Shown here: positions 11,120 to 24,300 of the stretch, one piece after another
How positions within the stretch are numbered: position 1 is the first letter of the stretch
Layout: each line of letters starts with the position of its first letter
DNA from: Volvox africanus
Taxonomy: Eukaryota > Chlorophyta > Chlorophyceae > Chlamydomonadales > Volvocaceae
DNA: 64,000 nucleotides
Reading direction: 5' to 3'
NCBI GenBank assembly: GCA_030268105.1
Contig: BSDZ01000022.1
Span: 1,343,001 to 1,407,000, forward strand
Notes under the pieces: generated by a model
Databases searched by the model: none
The model's input: only the letters and a program-made list of their open reading frames with translations
What the model was told of the DNA's origin: nothing
Position numbers and translations under genes: made by a program

Positions 11120-14100
11120 TGTGTGTATGTATGTGTGTATGTATGTGTGTATGTGTGTGTATTATGGATGTTACACTGTGGGCGACTCGCCCTTCAAAGA
11201 CGAGAACCGGGGGTCCTGACCAGACCGAGCCACAGCGCAGGGGAGGAACACGTGGCTTTGTCTGTCTGTCCTGCCACGTGCTACCCCTCTCACTAGGGCC
11301 AGCGAGCCCTCACAGGCTCTCGCCTGGCCACTCACAGAGCACTCAGGGCCACCAAGAAACCACAGAAAGGCCCAACAGAAAACGGGGGACACCTAGCTGC
11401 TCAAAGGACGGGGAAACCTCTCCTCTAACCCGAAACTGACCTGGCAAGAGCCTGACAGACACACACAGATCCCCTCAGAGGAGAGACACCAGCAGGAAAG
11501 CACACCCTTACACAGCCAAGCCGGAAGAACCCAACAAGAGGCGGAGGGGGGGATGACAAGCCAAACTGGCGCCCCCCTAGAAAGCCTTCCGGCCCCACCC
11601 AAAGCTGGCCCCGCAGACACCTGCACTGCACAAAAAGGAAAGACCTCTCTCGCTGACCCCCCCTAAAACCCTAAGGACCCGAAGCCTGGACACAGGAACC
11701 TCTAGCCATGAAACCCTCCACCCTCTCCCTTCCCCTCCTCAAGAACTAGACCGCCCTCTCCTTGTCTCTACCTCCCTCACTCTCCCCCTTTCCTCCCACA
11801 GAACCTCCTCCTCAAAACTCCTGCCCTAAAGCCCCTGCTCTGTTCTTGCTGCTCCATGGTCGGTGATGTCAACTGGATCTGCACACCGCATTTGCGTGTC
11901 AACTATGGCTAGGATGGGATGTTGTGGTCCCACTTGATCCCAGCCATAGTGAGGTATTCCCAACGCTGCAAAAGAATGCAAGCGTGCCCAAAAGTCTGCA
12001 ACTGTACGGGCCCGTGCACGGTCCAGGGGTGAGGCAGCTGTTTGTGTTGGAGTGTCCATTGCTGGCTGTGTCGTAGAGATGATTGGATGGGTGTTGGCAT
12101 CTTCCTCTTCCTCTTGAGGGAACCCTCCTGAACGGTTGAAGAAGTCAGTAATAGCCCGTTGACGGGGTCCCTGCTCTGCTGTGTGGGTCTGTTGTTGCTG
12201 CTGCCGTCCGTGGGTAGAAGGCCCCTGTGGCCTGTGTTCCCTGGTTGCCGCCCGGAGACAGTGCCTGCCATATTCCATAGAAGATAAGGCTGCAAAAGCT
12301 ATCACATCCCATGGGGCCTGCTCGCAACCGGGAGGTGCTTGGACAAGCCATAGCTGTTGCCTGGTCATGCCCTCTTCAATGGTGGCTGATGTTGGTAATG
12401 GCAAATGTCTGTCGATCTGTTCTCGCACCGCCTTGGCTATAGGGCACTCCCAGAAGTGGTGCAGGCGTGGGGAGCAAGGTTGATCAGTATCAGCTCCATA
12501 GCTGACACACCCACATGGTTTGATGGGCACCCTGGAAAGATGTGTGTTGCCAGGCATGGGTATCCCATCGACCACCAAACGCCACAGCGTCTCTTTGTTT
12601 TTATTTTCCCACCGAACTGCTGTCCACAGCCTGTCTAGGGTTGCCTGAAAGCGCTGGAGGTCCGTGACAGGACAGGGAGGAGTTGGTCCGTCTGTTGGCA
12701 TCCCTTGCGCCTCCTGCACAAAAGCTGACAAGAGCTCCAATCACTCCTCCGCTGTTGAAACCCCTTGCAGCTGAGTAGCTTGGCTTACCGTGAGGTTGTA
12801 GAGAGGCACTATACCTGAGTCCCCTGGCAATCTCCATCCCAAACACCTGACAATCATGGCCATGACTGTGGTGCGGTCTGGTGGTGCTGGCATCTGCTGC
12901 TGCATTCTGTCCTCTACCCTGTCCGGCTGTTGGGGTTGTAAGCGGTTGACTACCTCCCGTGCTGCTGCTATCCATGCCGGGCTGATATCGTTGCATAGAG
13001 CCGAGAGAGCCATACGGGTAGGCTCCTTGTCTCGCAGTTGGGTGGGGCTAGCTGAGGGGTCTAGAAACTGTTGGGTCCAGTCTAGCCAGGTCATGTACTG
13101 AGGGAGGGGCATTTGGTCATGCTCCAGCATGTCGTACACCCTTACCAGGTCCCCAACTGTGAGCAGTTTTCTGCATGAAGCCATCAGTGGGTGACGGGTT
13201 TCCAGGCCTGGGTGGTGGTTGTTACCATTGATACTTCCCCCATTGTCCGAATTGTTGGGCAGCAAAGGATTTCCCCAGAGAGCAGCCGCCCAGCACCAGT
13301 CTCCAGGGGCTAAAGGTGGGTTGCTGACATCTTCTAGTGGTGGGAGGTGCCCTAAGGCCCCTACAATTCGGCTGATCTCCTCAGGCAAGGTCTCTCCACC
13401 CAGCCAGGGCCCAGTTGCCTGGGCAGTGGTAAGGGCCCAAGGTTTAAAGGCCGGATGGGTGATCTCCAGGTAGGTGGCCAGGGTCCGGATCCAGGGGTGG
13501 AGGCTTCGAACATTACCACTAGTAACGGGCTCCTCCTCTTCTTCAGCAACCGTATTCATCGCCGTGTCCAAAAGCGTTACCCTCTCTCTCTCACTCCTGG
13601 CCATCAGGGCCCCTCGGATGAATCGCACTGCCCACATGGCTTGTCTTGCCCGAATGTGTTGCCTGAGGGGCAGTAGGCCAAAACCACCAGTTGATGGGTG
13701 TCCCACCAAGAGTCTGCTAGGTACTCCAGTGAAGCGCTGGCCCTGGTCTTCTGGGCCCTGTTGCCGATCTACAAGGCGAGCAGCTAAGCGTTCAATGTAG
13801 GTCAGAGTGGTATCTGGAGGTGGTCCACCATGCTCCATATGCCAAGTGACTGTTTGCAGGCAATAGCTTGAGACTGCTGCAGCCCGACCAAAGGCAGAGA
13901 GCGGATAATGGGCTAGGTGTTGCATCCTCGTGTAGGCCAGTGCTAGCATCTCAGGCCAGTCTGGTTGGGACGGCTGCACTTGGTTGTCCGTTGGCAAGTT
14001 AAGGGCTGTCGCAGTGGTGACCACCTTCAGGCCATTTATTGTGCTTCCCTGACGGTGGTCGTCCACAGCCCTTATGGGTAGGAGTTCCATCTTATCCAGG

Positions 14101-15855
14101 TTCAGGTGTTGACCTGATGCCCGGGCAAACGTATCCATGGCTTCAAGGAAGGCTGGCACGGATTCCTCTCCTTCAAGGGCCACTTCTGCATCGTCAGCAA
14201 ACTGACAGGCTGTGATCCTGTCTTCATCTGAAGGCAATAGGCGGAGGCCTATCTCTTGGCTCTTTAGCCAGCTGAACAAGGCCTGGGCAACAAAGAGATA
14301 CAGCAGGGGTGCTAGGGGGCAACCCTGTCTTACCCCTGCTTCCATTTTAACAAGCCTGGATTTGAAACCGTTCATCATGGCTCTTGCCCGCGTGTTGCTA
14401 AGCAATATCCGGGTCCAACTGCAAAGCTGTGGGCCTGCTCCCATCGCCTCCATTGCCCCCATCAGGAAGTTGCGGTCCACTGTGTCATAAGCTTTCGCGA
14501 AGTCCAGGAAGGCCAGCAGACCTTGGCGGTTCAATTTCCGTAAGAGATGAGGCAGATGGCGTAGAAAGAGAACACTGGCCCCAATGAGCCTCTTGGGCAG
14601 AAAAGCTGACTGCTCGGGGCTGATGATTCGTCCCAGGGCTGGCCCTAGGCGATTTGCCAGCACCTTGGCCAGCAAGCGGTAGTCCGAGCAAAGCAGTGTG
14701 ATAGGGCGGTAATTGCCAGGCTGTTTGGGGTCTTCCTTCTTGTAAAGCACCTTAATGATACCATCCAGAAAGCCTGTTGGCACCTGCCCTGTTTTGCCGA
14801 TAGCCGTGAAGAGGGCTGCCATGGTATGGCCAATCTCTGGCCAGAACTTGCGGTACAGATCCGTTGGGATGCCATCCCATCCGGGTGCTTTGCCTGGCTG
14901 GCTCTTCTTCAGTGCGAAACCCAGCTCAGACACAGCGATGGTCGGGGACCCAACCACTTCGTCAGCTTCCTCAGGGAGTCGGATGTTGGCTGCTGCTAAC
15001 TGGGTTAGCACTGACTGGCGATCTTCAGGAGTGGTGAAGTCTGGGGCTCTGCATACCCCTGCCCAAAAGTCCGCTACCACCTGTGGTAGCTGTGCTGGAT
15101 TTGTGACCAGTCGGCCTGAGTGTGCCTGGAGGGCCACTGGGGCTGTTTGCTGGTCCTGGATTTGGGTTTGCAGGAAGGTTGTCAGAGCTGGGCCAGGACG
15201 CTCTCCTGCGTGTAACCAGTGGACCCGGGTCTTTTTTGCTGCCCTGGCATTGTCCTCAATATGCACCCTAGCCAGTCTTGCTTGGGCATCTACGAGCTGC
15301 TGTAGTAGGTGTGGTGAGTGCGGCCTAGCATCGAGGGCTTGTTGGGCCTGTTGGACCCCAAGGTAGGCCTCCTGGGTATGCGCATCTGGCTGCTGCCTGC
15401 GCTGTTGCGCTACCTTGTTGAGTTGGTGAGCTAGGATGGTTAGTCGGCGTTTAAAACCAGGCCACCAAGCAATAAGGTTGCCCGGGTTCTCTTCGGCTGA
15501 GGGTGCCTCTTGGCATTGGTTCCGGATCCACTCCGCCATGCTTGTAGCCAAATTTTCATGGTCAGTGAAGGCCATGCGTATACGCTTGATGCCTGGGCCC
15601 TTGACCTCATTTTTGCGAGGTAGGAGATGAAGTGTGGCAAGACGGTGGTCTGAAGCTGTGTGGAAGGAGATGGCCGTGTGGCAAATATACGGCAGCATGG
15701 CTTCATTGATGTAGATGCGATCCAGGCGTGAACCTCCTGGGCTGGGTGCATGGTACAGGTGAGTGAAGTCACGGCGCCTGGGGTGGAGGTATCGGTGGGT
15801 ATCAACCATCTGTGGGCCTGCTCGCTGTCGCATCTCAGTGATAGGCCTATCCGCC
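11120..15855 (-). mobile_element. L1-like non-LTR retrotransposon, 5'-truncated
   Basis: On the minus strand the order is: end of an endonuclease domain, reverse transcriptase, C-terminal cysteine/histidine region, an untranslated region of about 660 bases (11,168-11,825), then a CA-rich tail (11,119-11,167). The upstream end near 15,855 falls in another GTGTGTATG-type microsatellite, so the exact border and target-site duplication are not readable. No ORF1 and no N-terminal half of the endonuclease is present, so the copy is incomplete. High identity of its 3' region to the neighbouring fragment suggests recent activity of the family. Confidence 0.85.
11826..15833 (-). pseudogene. ORF2 of L1-like element (endonuclease remnant and reverse transcriptase) with one in-frame stop
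   Basis: This frame runs from 15,833 to a TGA at 12,741-12,743, then continues in the same frame to a stop at 11,826. The first part is 1,030 residues: the end of an exonuclease-endonuclease-phosphatase domain (SRLDRI near residue 35, SDHRLATL at 61-68), then the reverse transcriptase with PGKAPGWDG (313-321), FLDFAKAYD (442-450), GVRQGCPLAPL (500-510) and the catalytic FADD (545-548). The part after TGA carries a Cys/His cluster (PCGC...C...HHFWEC) like the C-terminal zinc-binding region of L1-type ORF2 proteins, then a Gln-rich linker. Because both halves belong to one typical ORF2, the TGA looks like a disabling mutation; the missing endonuclease N-terminus supports a dead copy. A sequencing error at one base is the alternative. 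Confidence 0.85.
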
Positions 15856-18048
15856 TGTGTGTATGAATGTATGTATGTATATGTAAGGAGCTAGGTGCGG
15901 TAGCTGGTGGAGTGAAGACCTGAGTAAACACGGCACGTGATTCAGTCGGGGGGCCGGAGGACACGAACCGTACTGAGGGATGATGAGTCACAATGCATTA
16001 CCAATGTCTAATCCTTGATTAAGAGTGTCTAATTGTGGCGGGTACCACCTGATACCGCTGGCTGTGTTTCTGTGTCTCCGAAGGCCTTGGGGTGACCTGT
16101 CATGCACCGCTGACGGCGTGACAATTCTGGCGAAAGAGCGGTTGGGAAACGACAGTTGCGACAGCTGCTGACTTGCGTGAGTGACAGTTGGCCGTTGCTG
16201 AATCCACCTGTCGTGCGTTTTGGTGATCTCTTGCTGATACTTAAGGCGAAGACTTCCCGTTGGAAGCGCTTCGCCTGGTCGATATAGACTGTTCGGAATT
16301 GAGCTATTGTAACAAGACTCTTACAGTAGTTCACATTCCGCGCATCTGCCCGGGCCGCCAATAGATCAGCCTAATAAAGGCGCTATCAGGACTGATCACC
16401 CTGATTAGCTGCCAATAGAGTTCCGCGACGGAGCTTGGAGTAGGTGACTGCGGGGCGTGACGCCCCATCACCAACAAAGCTAGGAAGAGGTAGCGTAGTC
16501 TGCGATCAGCCTTCAGAGATTTGTGCAGTATACAAAGAGAGATGTGCAGCGGCCTCTGGTAACACCAGCGGCATTCGTGTTAGCGAGGCAAGCAAGTTAA
16601 GTGCCCTGAAGCGGCCCCACCAGCCAACGTGACTGAGTCTGTACAGGTGTGTCAGTCATGTCTGCTCCTGAGCAACCTCAGGATGAGTCGAGAACCGCCC
16701 CTCGCCCCTCTTAATCTCGTGCATGCACTTGCCGGTGCAGTCGCCGAAAACGGCATCTGTTCTCCGTAGAGGACAGCAGTCTTATTATTGGCGGAATCGA
16801 GGTCCCTCACTGCAGCCAAACATGATATCATGAGCGGAGGGTTGATAATGTTTTTCATTGCCGTTTACTCTTTCCGTGAATCATGGCTCCGCCCCTCATG
16901 GCTCCGCCCCTCATGGCTCCGCCCCCATGGAACCGTGAATCATGGCTCCGCCCCTCTGCTTTCATTTGCGGCTGGCAGCACGGGTGCCTGGCGGGACGGC
17001 CCCGCTGCACAAAAGTGCAAACGCAGTGAAAATAAGTGGCAGCCCGGGGGGGATGTTTATGAACATGAACACATGTACATGTCTGCCGTGTTGGCATCTT
17101 GTGAGTGCACGTGGGTTGGTGGGTGGGTGGGTTTGCATGTCTGGGTGCCGGTATAAGCGTTGGATATGGTATGTATGCATATATAAGCTTATATATCAAG
17201 GTTTGTACGATTTGCCGCGTCGCTTGAGATTGCGTTGTCCTTCATTTTACTTCCGCTAACCGCTCGTTGATGCAACCACGGGCACAATGATTTGGCATAA
17301 TCATTTGCCCGCCTGCACACCCCTTAATACTTCCTTTGCGCACATTTGGTCACCCATTCCAATCCCGCTAAGGGTTCCTGGAACTACTAGTTAGAATGAT
17401 AGGGAGCTCCTGAGCAGCTCCTCCAGGCCCGTCCGCCAAGTGCAACTTTTGCAACCCCATCGCAGACAATTAAGTATGAGGCTCTGCCAACCATGAAACG
17501 CACTGTGAGGCAGGCTGGACGCTTTAGGTAACCTGGCAAGGATAGCACAGGAGAGGCTATGTCAGGATGGCAGCGTTAAGTTTGATTTGTACATAATAAT
17601 TTATATCAATGAAACGGGACTTTTAAGAGGTAGATCACTTGTGTGCAATTGGTGAGTGCTACGACATTTCCCCAGCCTGTCTGCTATCCCTACATGTCGA
17701 AGTACGCGATACCCAGCTTAGGTTTATACTGAATGCCATAATTAATGATGATATAGGTTCATAATAATTTTTGTCACAGATTGAGGCCATCGTAATTCCG
17801 ATGTCCCTCGAACTTGTGTTGTCTGCTGTTTGATTCACTACATAATAATGTCACGGTTTAATGGCAGCATCTTCCAGCAAGAGAAACCTTTTAGGGGCAA
17901 ATGTCCATGCATGAGGAACATATTGAAAGCTCAGCGTCATTATGGAAGCATCTACGCTTTCCTGGTTTTGGGTGAGCTAGGATGACGGTATTGTGCTGTA
18001 CCTATCTTTATTTCTACCCCGAACCGTGTGCAAATCTACTTCTAGGTA
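15856..18048. other. Intergenic spacer, no gene recognised
   Basis: I find no exon chain, tRNA or rRNA here. It contains a small G/C inverted repeat (GGGGCGTGACGCCCC near 16,452), a short tandem repeat at 16,881-16,966 and AT-rich stretches from about 17,560 to 17,900. The last several hundred bases presumably include the promoter and 5' UTR of the RING gene, but I see no clear TATA motif. Confidence 0.6.
16881..16966. repeat. 15-bp tandem repeat (TCATGGCTCCGCCCC)n
   Basis: Three adjacent units at about 16,881-16,925 are followed, after a short divergent spacer, by a fourth at about 16,950. Each unit holds a CCGCCCC G/C box-like core. The role is unknown. Confidence 0.8.
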
Positions 18049-21000
18049 ATGAATGGTTGTCGTTTGTCCTTGTTTGCAGTATTTGTCATACCAGCTCATG
18101 GCACCTGCCTAGATGCGAGAAGTGAGACCATATATGGAAACATGACATTTAGCAATGCCATGTGTGGCTATTGGACGCTGTCACAGTCTGACATCAACAA
18201 CAGGGACTCGTGCCCGCTAGAAAGCGGGTAGGGCCAACATCGGTTTGGACTTATTCGTAACGACGCTTTCTTATTCTGCGCCTTTAATCTACTGGAATGC
18301 CGCGTCCCCTCGTCTCCACTTTAGGCCTTGCCACTCCGGCCAGTCTTGCAAGCGCCGGGCCCTCGGCATACCGTCTCCGTATTCCAACTTCAATGCCGGC
18401 ACTGTCGCATTCATGTTGAGCCCTTTTAACGTCAACGTTATTCCCCTCCTCCCTGCTTCTTTACTCGTGCCTCCGCCTGCTCTTCCTGTTTCGTTTGCTG
18501 GTCCCTTTTCCCAGAGGCGTCTATCTGTTATTCGAATTTTGGCGGCTGGAAAATAATAGCACGGCCCCTCGCTCCCCCGGCACGGTCCATTTCCTGGTGG
18601 CTCGTGGAAGGCAACCCAAGGTGCGTCGGACTAGCTTGCCCACACGTCGGGGTCGTAACCCAAATGATGAAATGTGCTTCTTTGGCTGGAGGAAAGGCCC
18701 TCCAACCGTAGGGCCCCTCTCTGGCCGGAGAGCTAGGTAGTACCAGCTGTACACCAGTTGCACGGTGCATCGTTCTTAACCGGGTGCCCCGATTCGCGCT
18801 TCTCCCGCCCACGCGGTGCGTTTAGTCCATGTGTATTGATTATCGGAAAAATTGCAGGATGAGTGATGGGGTGACAGGTAAAGGAAGGCCAAGAGGTAAT
18901 GGAGGGCCATGAGGGGGGGTCTGGTGGCCAGCAATCCCCGCGGCGAATTCGACACGGAAGAGTGTGGGAGAGGGGGAAGGCAAAATTCTGCAGCTGAAGG
19001 CCTGAGGGTTTTAGGGTAATATACCAACTAAGGGGGTAAAATTATAGGTCCAGGCGGATAGGGACAGGAGTAGCGGGATGGGAGGTGGGAGGTATGCGCG
19101 TGTGTTGCTGGAAGCCGCTCCGGTAAGTCCAATTTTTCGGAGAGACAGCGCGAGACGTGCGTACACTCAGCCGAAGCAGAAGTTGTGGGCATACCCCTAT
19201 ACGTGTAAATATTTTTTGCTGCTGTAAGGGCTTTAGGCATCCGCTTGTTCTTTCCACCGCCACAGTCTCCCGGCGCATCCTAACCTCCGCTGATCCCGCA
19301 TGTGGGCCATTCGGTCGTCACTACCTTACAGGTGTCGCGAATCGGTGACAAGCTGTCTTTCAACCCGGAACAGGCCAACCCGCTGGATGGGCAGAATGGC
19401 ACTTGGCGTGACGCCGTCGGGGTCGCGAATGGGCGGCCGCACCAGAGGATTTTGGTGCCCATAAACGCCAGCACCAATAACGGACTCGATTGGTGAGGAC
19501 TTTTACCAGAGTGGGGAAAGATGGGATCAATTTACCTTCAGGGGGGATTATCGAGGGATGAAGTCAAAAGCTATCCGCGCTACTGTGTTGCTGCACAGTG
19601 CCGCAAGGGCAAAGCCGCAACCGCTATCAAATCCATGAGTTTGATTCGGTTTGGTACAAAGGAAACTGATGCCCCTGTCCGTTTTCTTCACACCGTGCTT
19701 CAGGTACGTGACAGTGGCCAATCTGGGCAACTCCAGTTCAAGTTATGGCTTTCGAGTGAACTGCATCGTTGTCAACAGCTCGAAGCCAGCGCCCTGCCCG
19801 CGCCCCGGCCCGAACCAGGAGCCTTGCGGCGGCTCTACCAGGGGAACCTGCGTGAGCCCTCCCCAGGTGGGGAAGAGGGGGAGGAGTGGCTTGACAGTTG
19901 CTTGACAATTGCTTGACAATCGCTTGACAATTGCTGGACTGTTGCTTGACCTGGTACTGGTTGTAGAGAAGCTGCTGAAGAGTACAATGATTGACCACCA
20001 TCACCGTGATATGGTCGAATGGGGTACGGGGTCAGTGAGAGGCCGAACTGGACGTAGTGGATGCTGGGAAGGGAGGGATCTGGACCGGGGGGTAGAGGAG
20101 GAGGAGGAGGAGGAGGAGGCGGACCACACGCGTTTGAGGACGCCCACCATCATTATCACCATTACCACCATTCACACCCTGCCGCTGCTACTCTCTACAC
20201 GGTGCCCTGCATGCACAGGGCGTTGCTCGTCCTGAACTCAACCAGGTCTGCAACTGCACCCTGCCCTGGGGCGACGTTGACTGCCAGACGCTGGCCCCCT
20301 CCTTGTCCAACGGCACGGTCACTTCCACGATCCTAGCGCCAGACCAATGGGCTTACTGGCAGTTCACCGTCCCCATGCCTTCCAGCAATGGGGAAAACAC
20401 ACCCGATACAGAGCCGGTTGTGTTGGTGGAAATGAGCCGGGGTGGCGGCGGTATCGCCGCCAATGGCACCATGGGCACCGGTGCTGCGGGTCCCTCGAGC
20501 GGTGGCGACCCGATCCTTCTTGTGATGCCCAAAATGGCTAACGAATCCTATCGGGTACCGTACATTAATGACATCTTGTCGTACGGGGACGTGACTTCAG
20601 CACGGCTGCAGCAGAACTTTCATTTCATGATTTTACGAGACCTGCAGTACTATACGGCGTTGTATTCTTCTGCTGACAACGTCACGCGAACTCTGTCATT
20701 TTACGTGGCGGTTTACAACTACGGCAACAGCAGTCGGCTTCCGGTTGGGCTGCGGAATCAGATGGCTAATGTGACATTGCGGGTAGGTCCTGGGGTTCAT
20801 TGCCGTGCAGTGCTGGGCTCCTTTCGTGACTTTGTAAAATCGTCCTCCAGTCTCACTCCACCCGTCATCCCATTCACAGGTGCGTTGGCGGACGATCGGC
20901 ACGTCCCCTGACCCCCTTTGCCCGAACGAGTGCTACGGCCGTGGCAATTGCTCGGACCCATCTTTGCTTTACGCCATAGACTCCCAACCCTGGCCGCCTG

Positions 21001-21284
21001 GGGCCAACTTCCCCCCAACGAAAGACTTCGACTGCAAATGTCAGCAAGGTAATAGACGGTGTCGTGACGGATCGCGGTCTTTATGTAGTCCTGACTGGTC
21101 CTGACTGATGGGGACGAATGTCTGGCTGGAAACCTGATCTGTGCACATCCATCCCCCCGTCTTCTTCAGGTAACGGAGCTAGACGCTGTTGTACAGCCAA
21201 TGACGCCGTTGTACAGCGAATGCAGGAATTCCGTTGAACCGACAGTTTATTTTACACAAACACATGTATGCATGTATGACACGC

Positions 21285-21323
<39 letters not shown>

Positions 21324-24300
21324 TGTATATATATATGTGTGTGTGTGTGTGTCTGTCTGTCCTTGAAAGACAAGTATTGGGTGTTGCACACCTCCTCGCC
21401 CTCCATACCCTCCTTCCCCCATACCCCTACGCACCAAAACCGCGTAACTGGTAGGCTATGGCGGGCCCATGTGCGAGGGCACAATCAAGAACCTCATTAT
21501 ATCCACGAGTGGCGACAAGGCGTCCGGCCCCCTTATGCCGGGGCAGTGGGCTTTCTCTGTCGTGACCATAGACCCGCGCCGCTTCGATGTCAATTCCGAT
21601 ATATTGAGAGTGGAGTGGACCGTCCAAGACTCCAGCAAAGCTGACCCATGGGCCTATTATAATGCACTCCTAACCGCCAACTATGAGGCGTTCCCCCGCG
21701 TGCCGCTGTCCGGCTCTGACGAGATCTTCACGCGTGGGCTGGTGGTACGTGTGTGCATATGTTTGGGAGGGGAAGGGAACGGGAATGGGGCGAGAAAGAC
21801 ATGGATCAGTTTCATGGACCTACGGAAACGCTGTGCACGGAGGGAGGGGGCGGCAGCAGTTCTTTTGGACAGGGTGACGTGCGGTGAAAGAGAAAGGGGG
21901 TGAACGGGAAAGGGGGTGAGGAGCGGGATGAACGGAATGAGCGCCACCATTGGTGAAAATGGGGAGGGGGGGGCTAGAGAGGTTCAACCTTCCGCTTTCA
22001 GAAGGACACCCTGTCCCACGTATCCATCGCGTCGCGGTGCTTCTTACCGGCCGATTAGAAGCACCGTCGAGCTGGCCTGCCCATAACGTGGGGTGCGGGG
22101 GTGGCGACAGGTAGGCCCGTCCTAGCCGTGTCAAGACGAGCCATGCGGATGTGTTGGGGGCTTGGGGAGGGCTTAAGTTCGTCTGCCTCCCACTGTGCCT
22201 TTGGCCCCTGCCGTACAGTGTTCGTACGACAAGATGTTTACGATGGTTGTGCCACCCAAGTGGCACCCAATACAGATTGTCGGGCTGGAATCCGGCGCCT
22301 CCTATGTGCTGGGCTTGTACAACAGCGACTACGTACGAGAGGTACGGCATGGTGACCATGTGATTTACTTGCGACGCATACGACGGCGTACGATAAGATA
22401 TATGTTCTTCTTCTTCTAACCTCTTGTTTTGAACACAAAATTGGTGCTTCCGCAGGTTTTGGGTTTTTCCTTACATTATCACAAAACATATCCGATCCCA
22501 GCTTATACAATTAATCAAGAGGATCAGGACATTACGAAGCGGTTCATTGAAAATTATAATTTGCTACCTCCAAACCGGCGGAGTTCATCCTAGATGCCAG
22601 TAACTGTTAGACCCAAACCTATCGTGAACGAGGAGAGCAGTATCTCTCTCGTCCCCCTCCCGCCCCCCCGCACACACCTCGTTTCTTCAGTATCAGCACA
22701 TGGATTCGTTTCATTCGCCTTCCCCAGCCCACTTCCCCCCGCCTTCTCCCTCTACCTCCAGGGCACCTATAACTACACCCTGAAGGTCATCATACCCACC
22801 CAGGGCCGCACGTGGCTGCAGCCCTACATGTCAGTGGTGCTCGGAGTCTCGGCATCCCTCATTCTGTGCCTTCTCATGACGCTCTGTCGCCGCATACTGC
22901 AGCGGTACGGCTGGGGACCCTTCAGACAGCGGGCAACGGACGCCGGGGACCCTCCTGGCGGCGGCGGGAACATGTTTGCGCAGCAGGTGAGTGCGTGAGT
23001 GGCTGGGTGCTTGGGTGGGTGGGTGCTTGGTTGGGCGCGCGGATGTGGGGCGTGGATGCGTGGATAGAGGGCGCATGGGTTGGTGGTACAGAGGGCAGGG
23101 CCGCGGTCGGTTCGGTACAGGAAAATAACGGAGCCATGGGTCACAGCCATAACTGATTTCTGATGGCAACAAGTCGTAATAACGTTCCACACAACTCCCA
23201 CGCATAACCCTTAACCAAAAACGCCGGGGATTTTCTCTCAGTTAGCTGTTAGTTGTTAGTTGATGGCGGCCGAAGGAGTCGGAAGCAGTATGCAGTAAGG
23301 GGTGTGTCATCCACTTGACCATCCGAGCACTCCCGCAATCGCCTCACCTTCTGTCCGCAATCGTTTGGCTAATCCCTACATGGTCGTAGGGAGGCCAGAC
23401 GCAACCCCGGCAACGCGGGGTGCCTGCCAACATTATCGACACCTTCCACTCCTACGAGTATCAAGCCACCCGCGCAGAGAAAGTGCAGCTGGCGAAGAGC
23501 AGACCTGAGGTCCAGCAGGCGGCCGCCGTGACGGCGCAAGGTCGTAGCAACGTTGAGTTGTCACAGTTCCGCGCAGCTGGGAGACCGGCGGCGGCGGCGG
23601 CGGCGGCCGTGATGGCGCGTTCGAGCAACCCTGTCGGCGGCGACAGCGGCAACAGTGCTGGCGAAGGTGGCAGCGCTAGCGGCGTCAGCGGCAACAGTGC
23701 GGGCAGTGAAAGCAGCGAAGAGCCGCAGTGTGCGGTGTGTCTGTGCGAGTACGAGGAGGGAGAGGTCATCACGAAGCTGCCTTGCAAACACGAGTTCCAT
23801 GGTACATGCATTCGAAAGTACGAAAAATCTCCAGAGAGGACCAAAGGGGGCTTGTTAGGCGGGTTATGAAGAGTAATTTGGTTGTGCACCACTTACTGGT
23901 ATTGCGCGTACGCATTATCGTACGGTTCTAAACTCTGCCTGGATGATGGACACCGGATGGCCACCTTGCTGGTAGATGTTCTTGTCGGCGTCCGGGTATT
24001 CATTAACTTTAGTTGCTTATAGGTTTCCATTCAATACCAGGTTTTGGTTCAACCTTACTTTGCCATCAGCTTCCTCCGTGATAACACCTTGCGATGTTAC
24101 CCTTGCCTAGGCTAGTGAACCGCTTCAGATCAGCTCACGGTGGACTTTCGCATACATTTAATTTCGCACACGTTTATATATGTTCATATAAGTTCATACG
24201 TACAAGATTATACGTACACATACACACAAATGTATATTATATATATATGTAATAGTAATATGTATATATTATATATATGTAATATCTCACGGGTCAGGCA

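Noticed and set aside
15440..15991. Separate minus-strand protein overlapping the 5' part of the retroelement ORF
   Set aside because: It is an alternative frame over the endonuclease region and its 5' flank, with no family resemblance.
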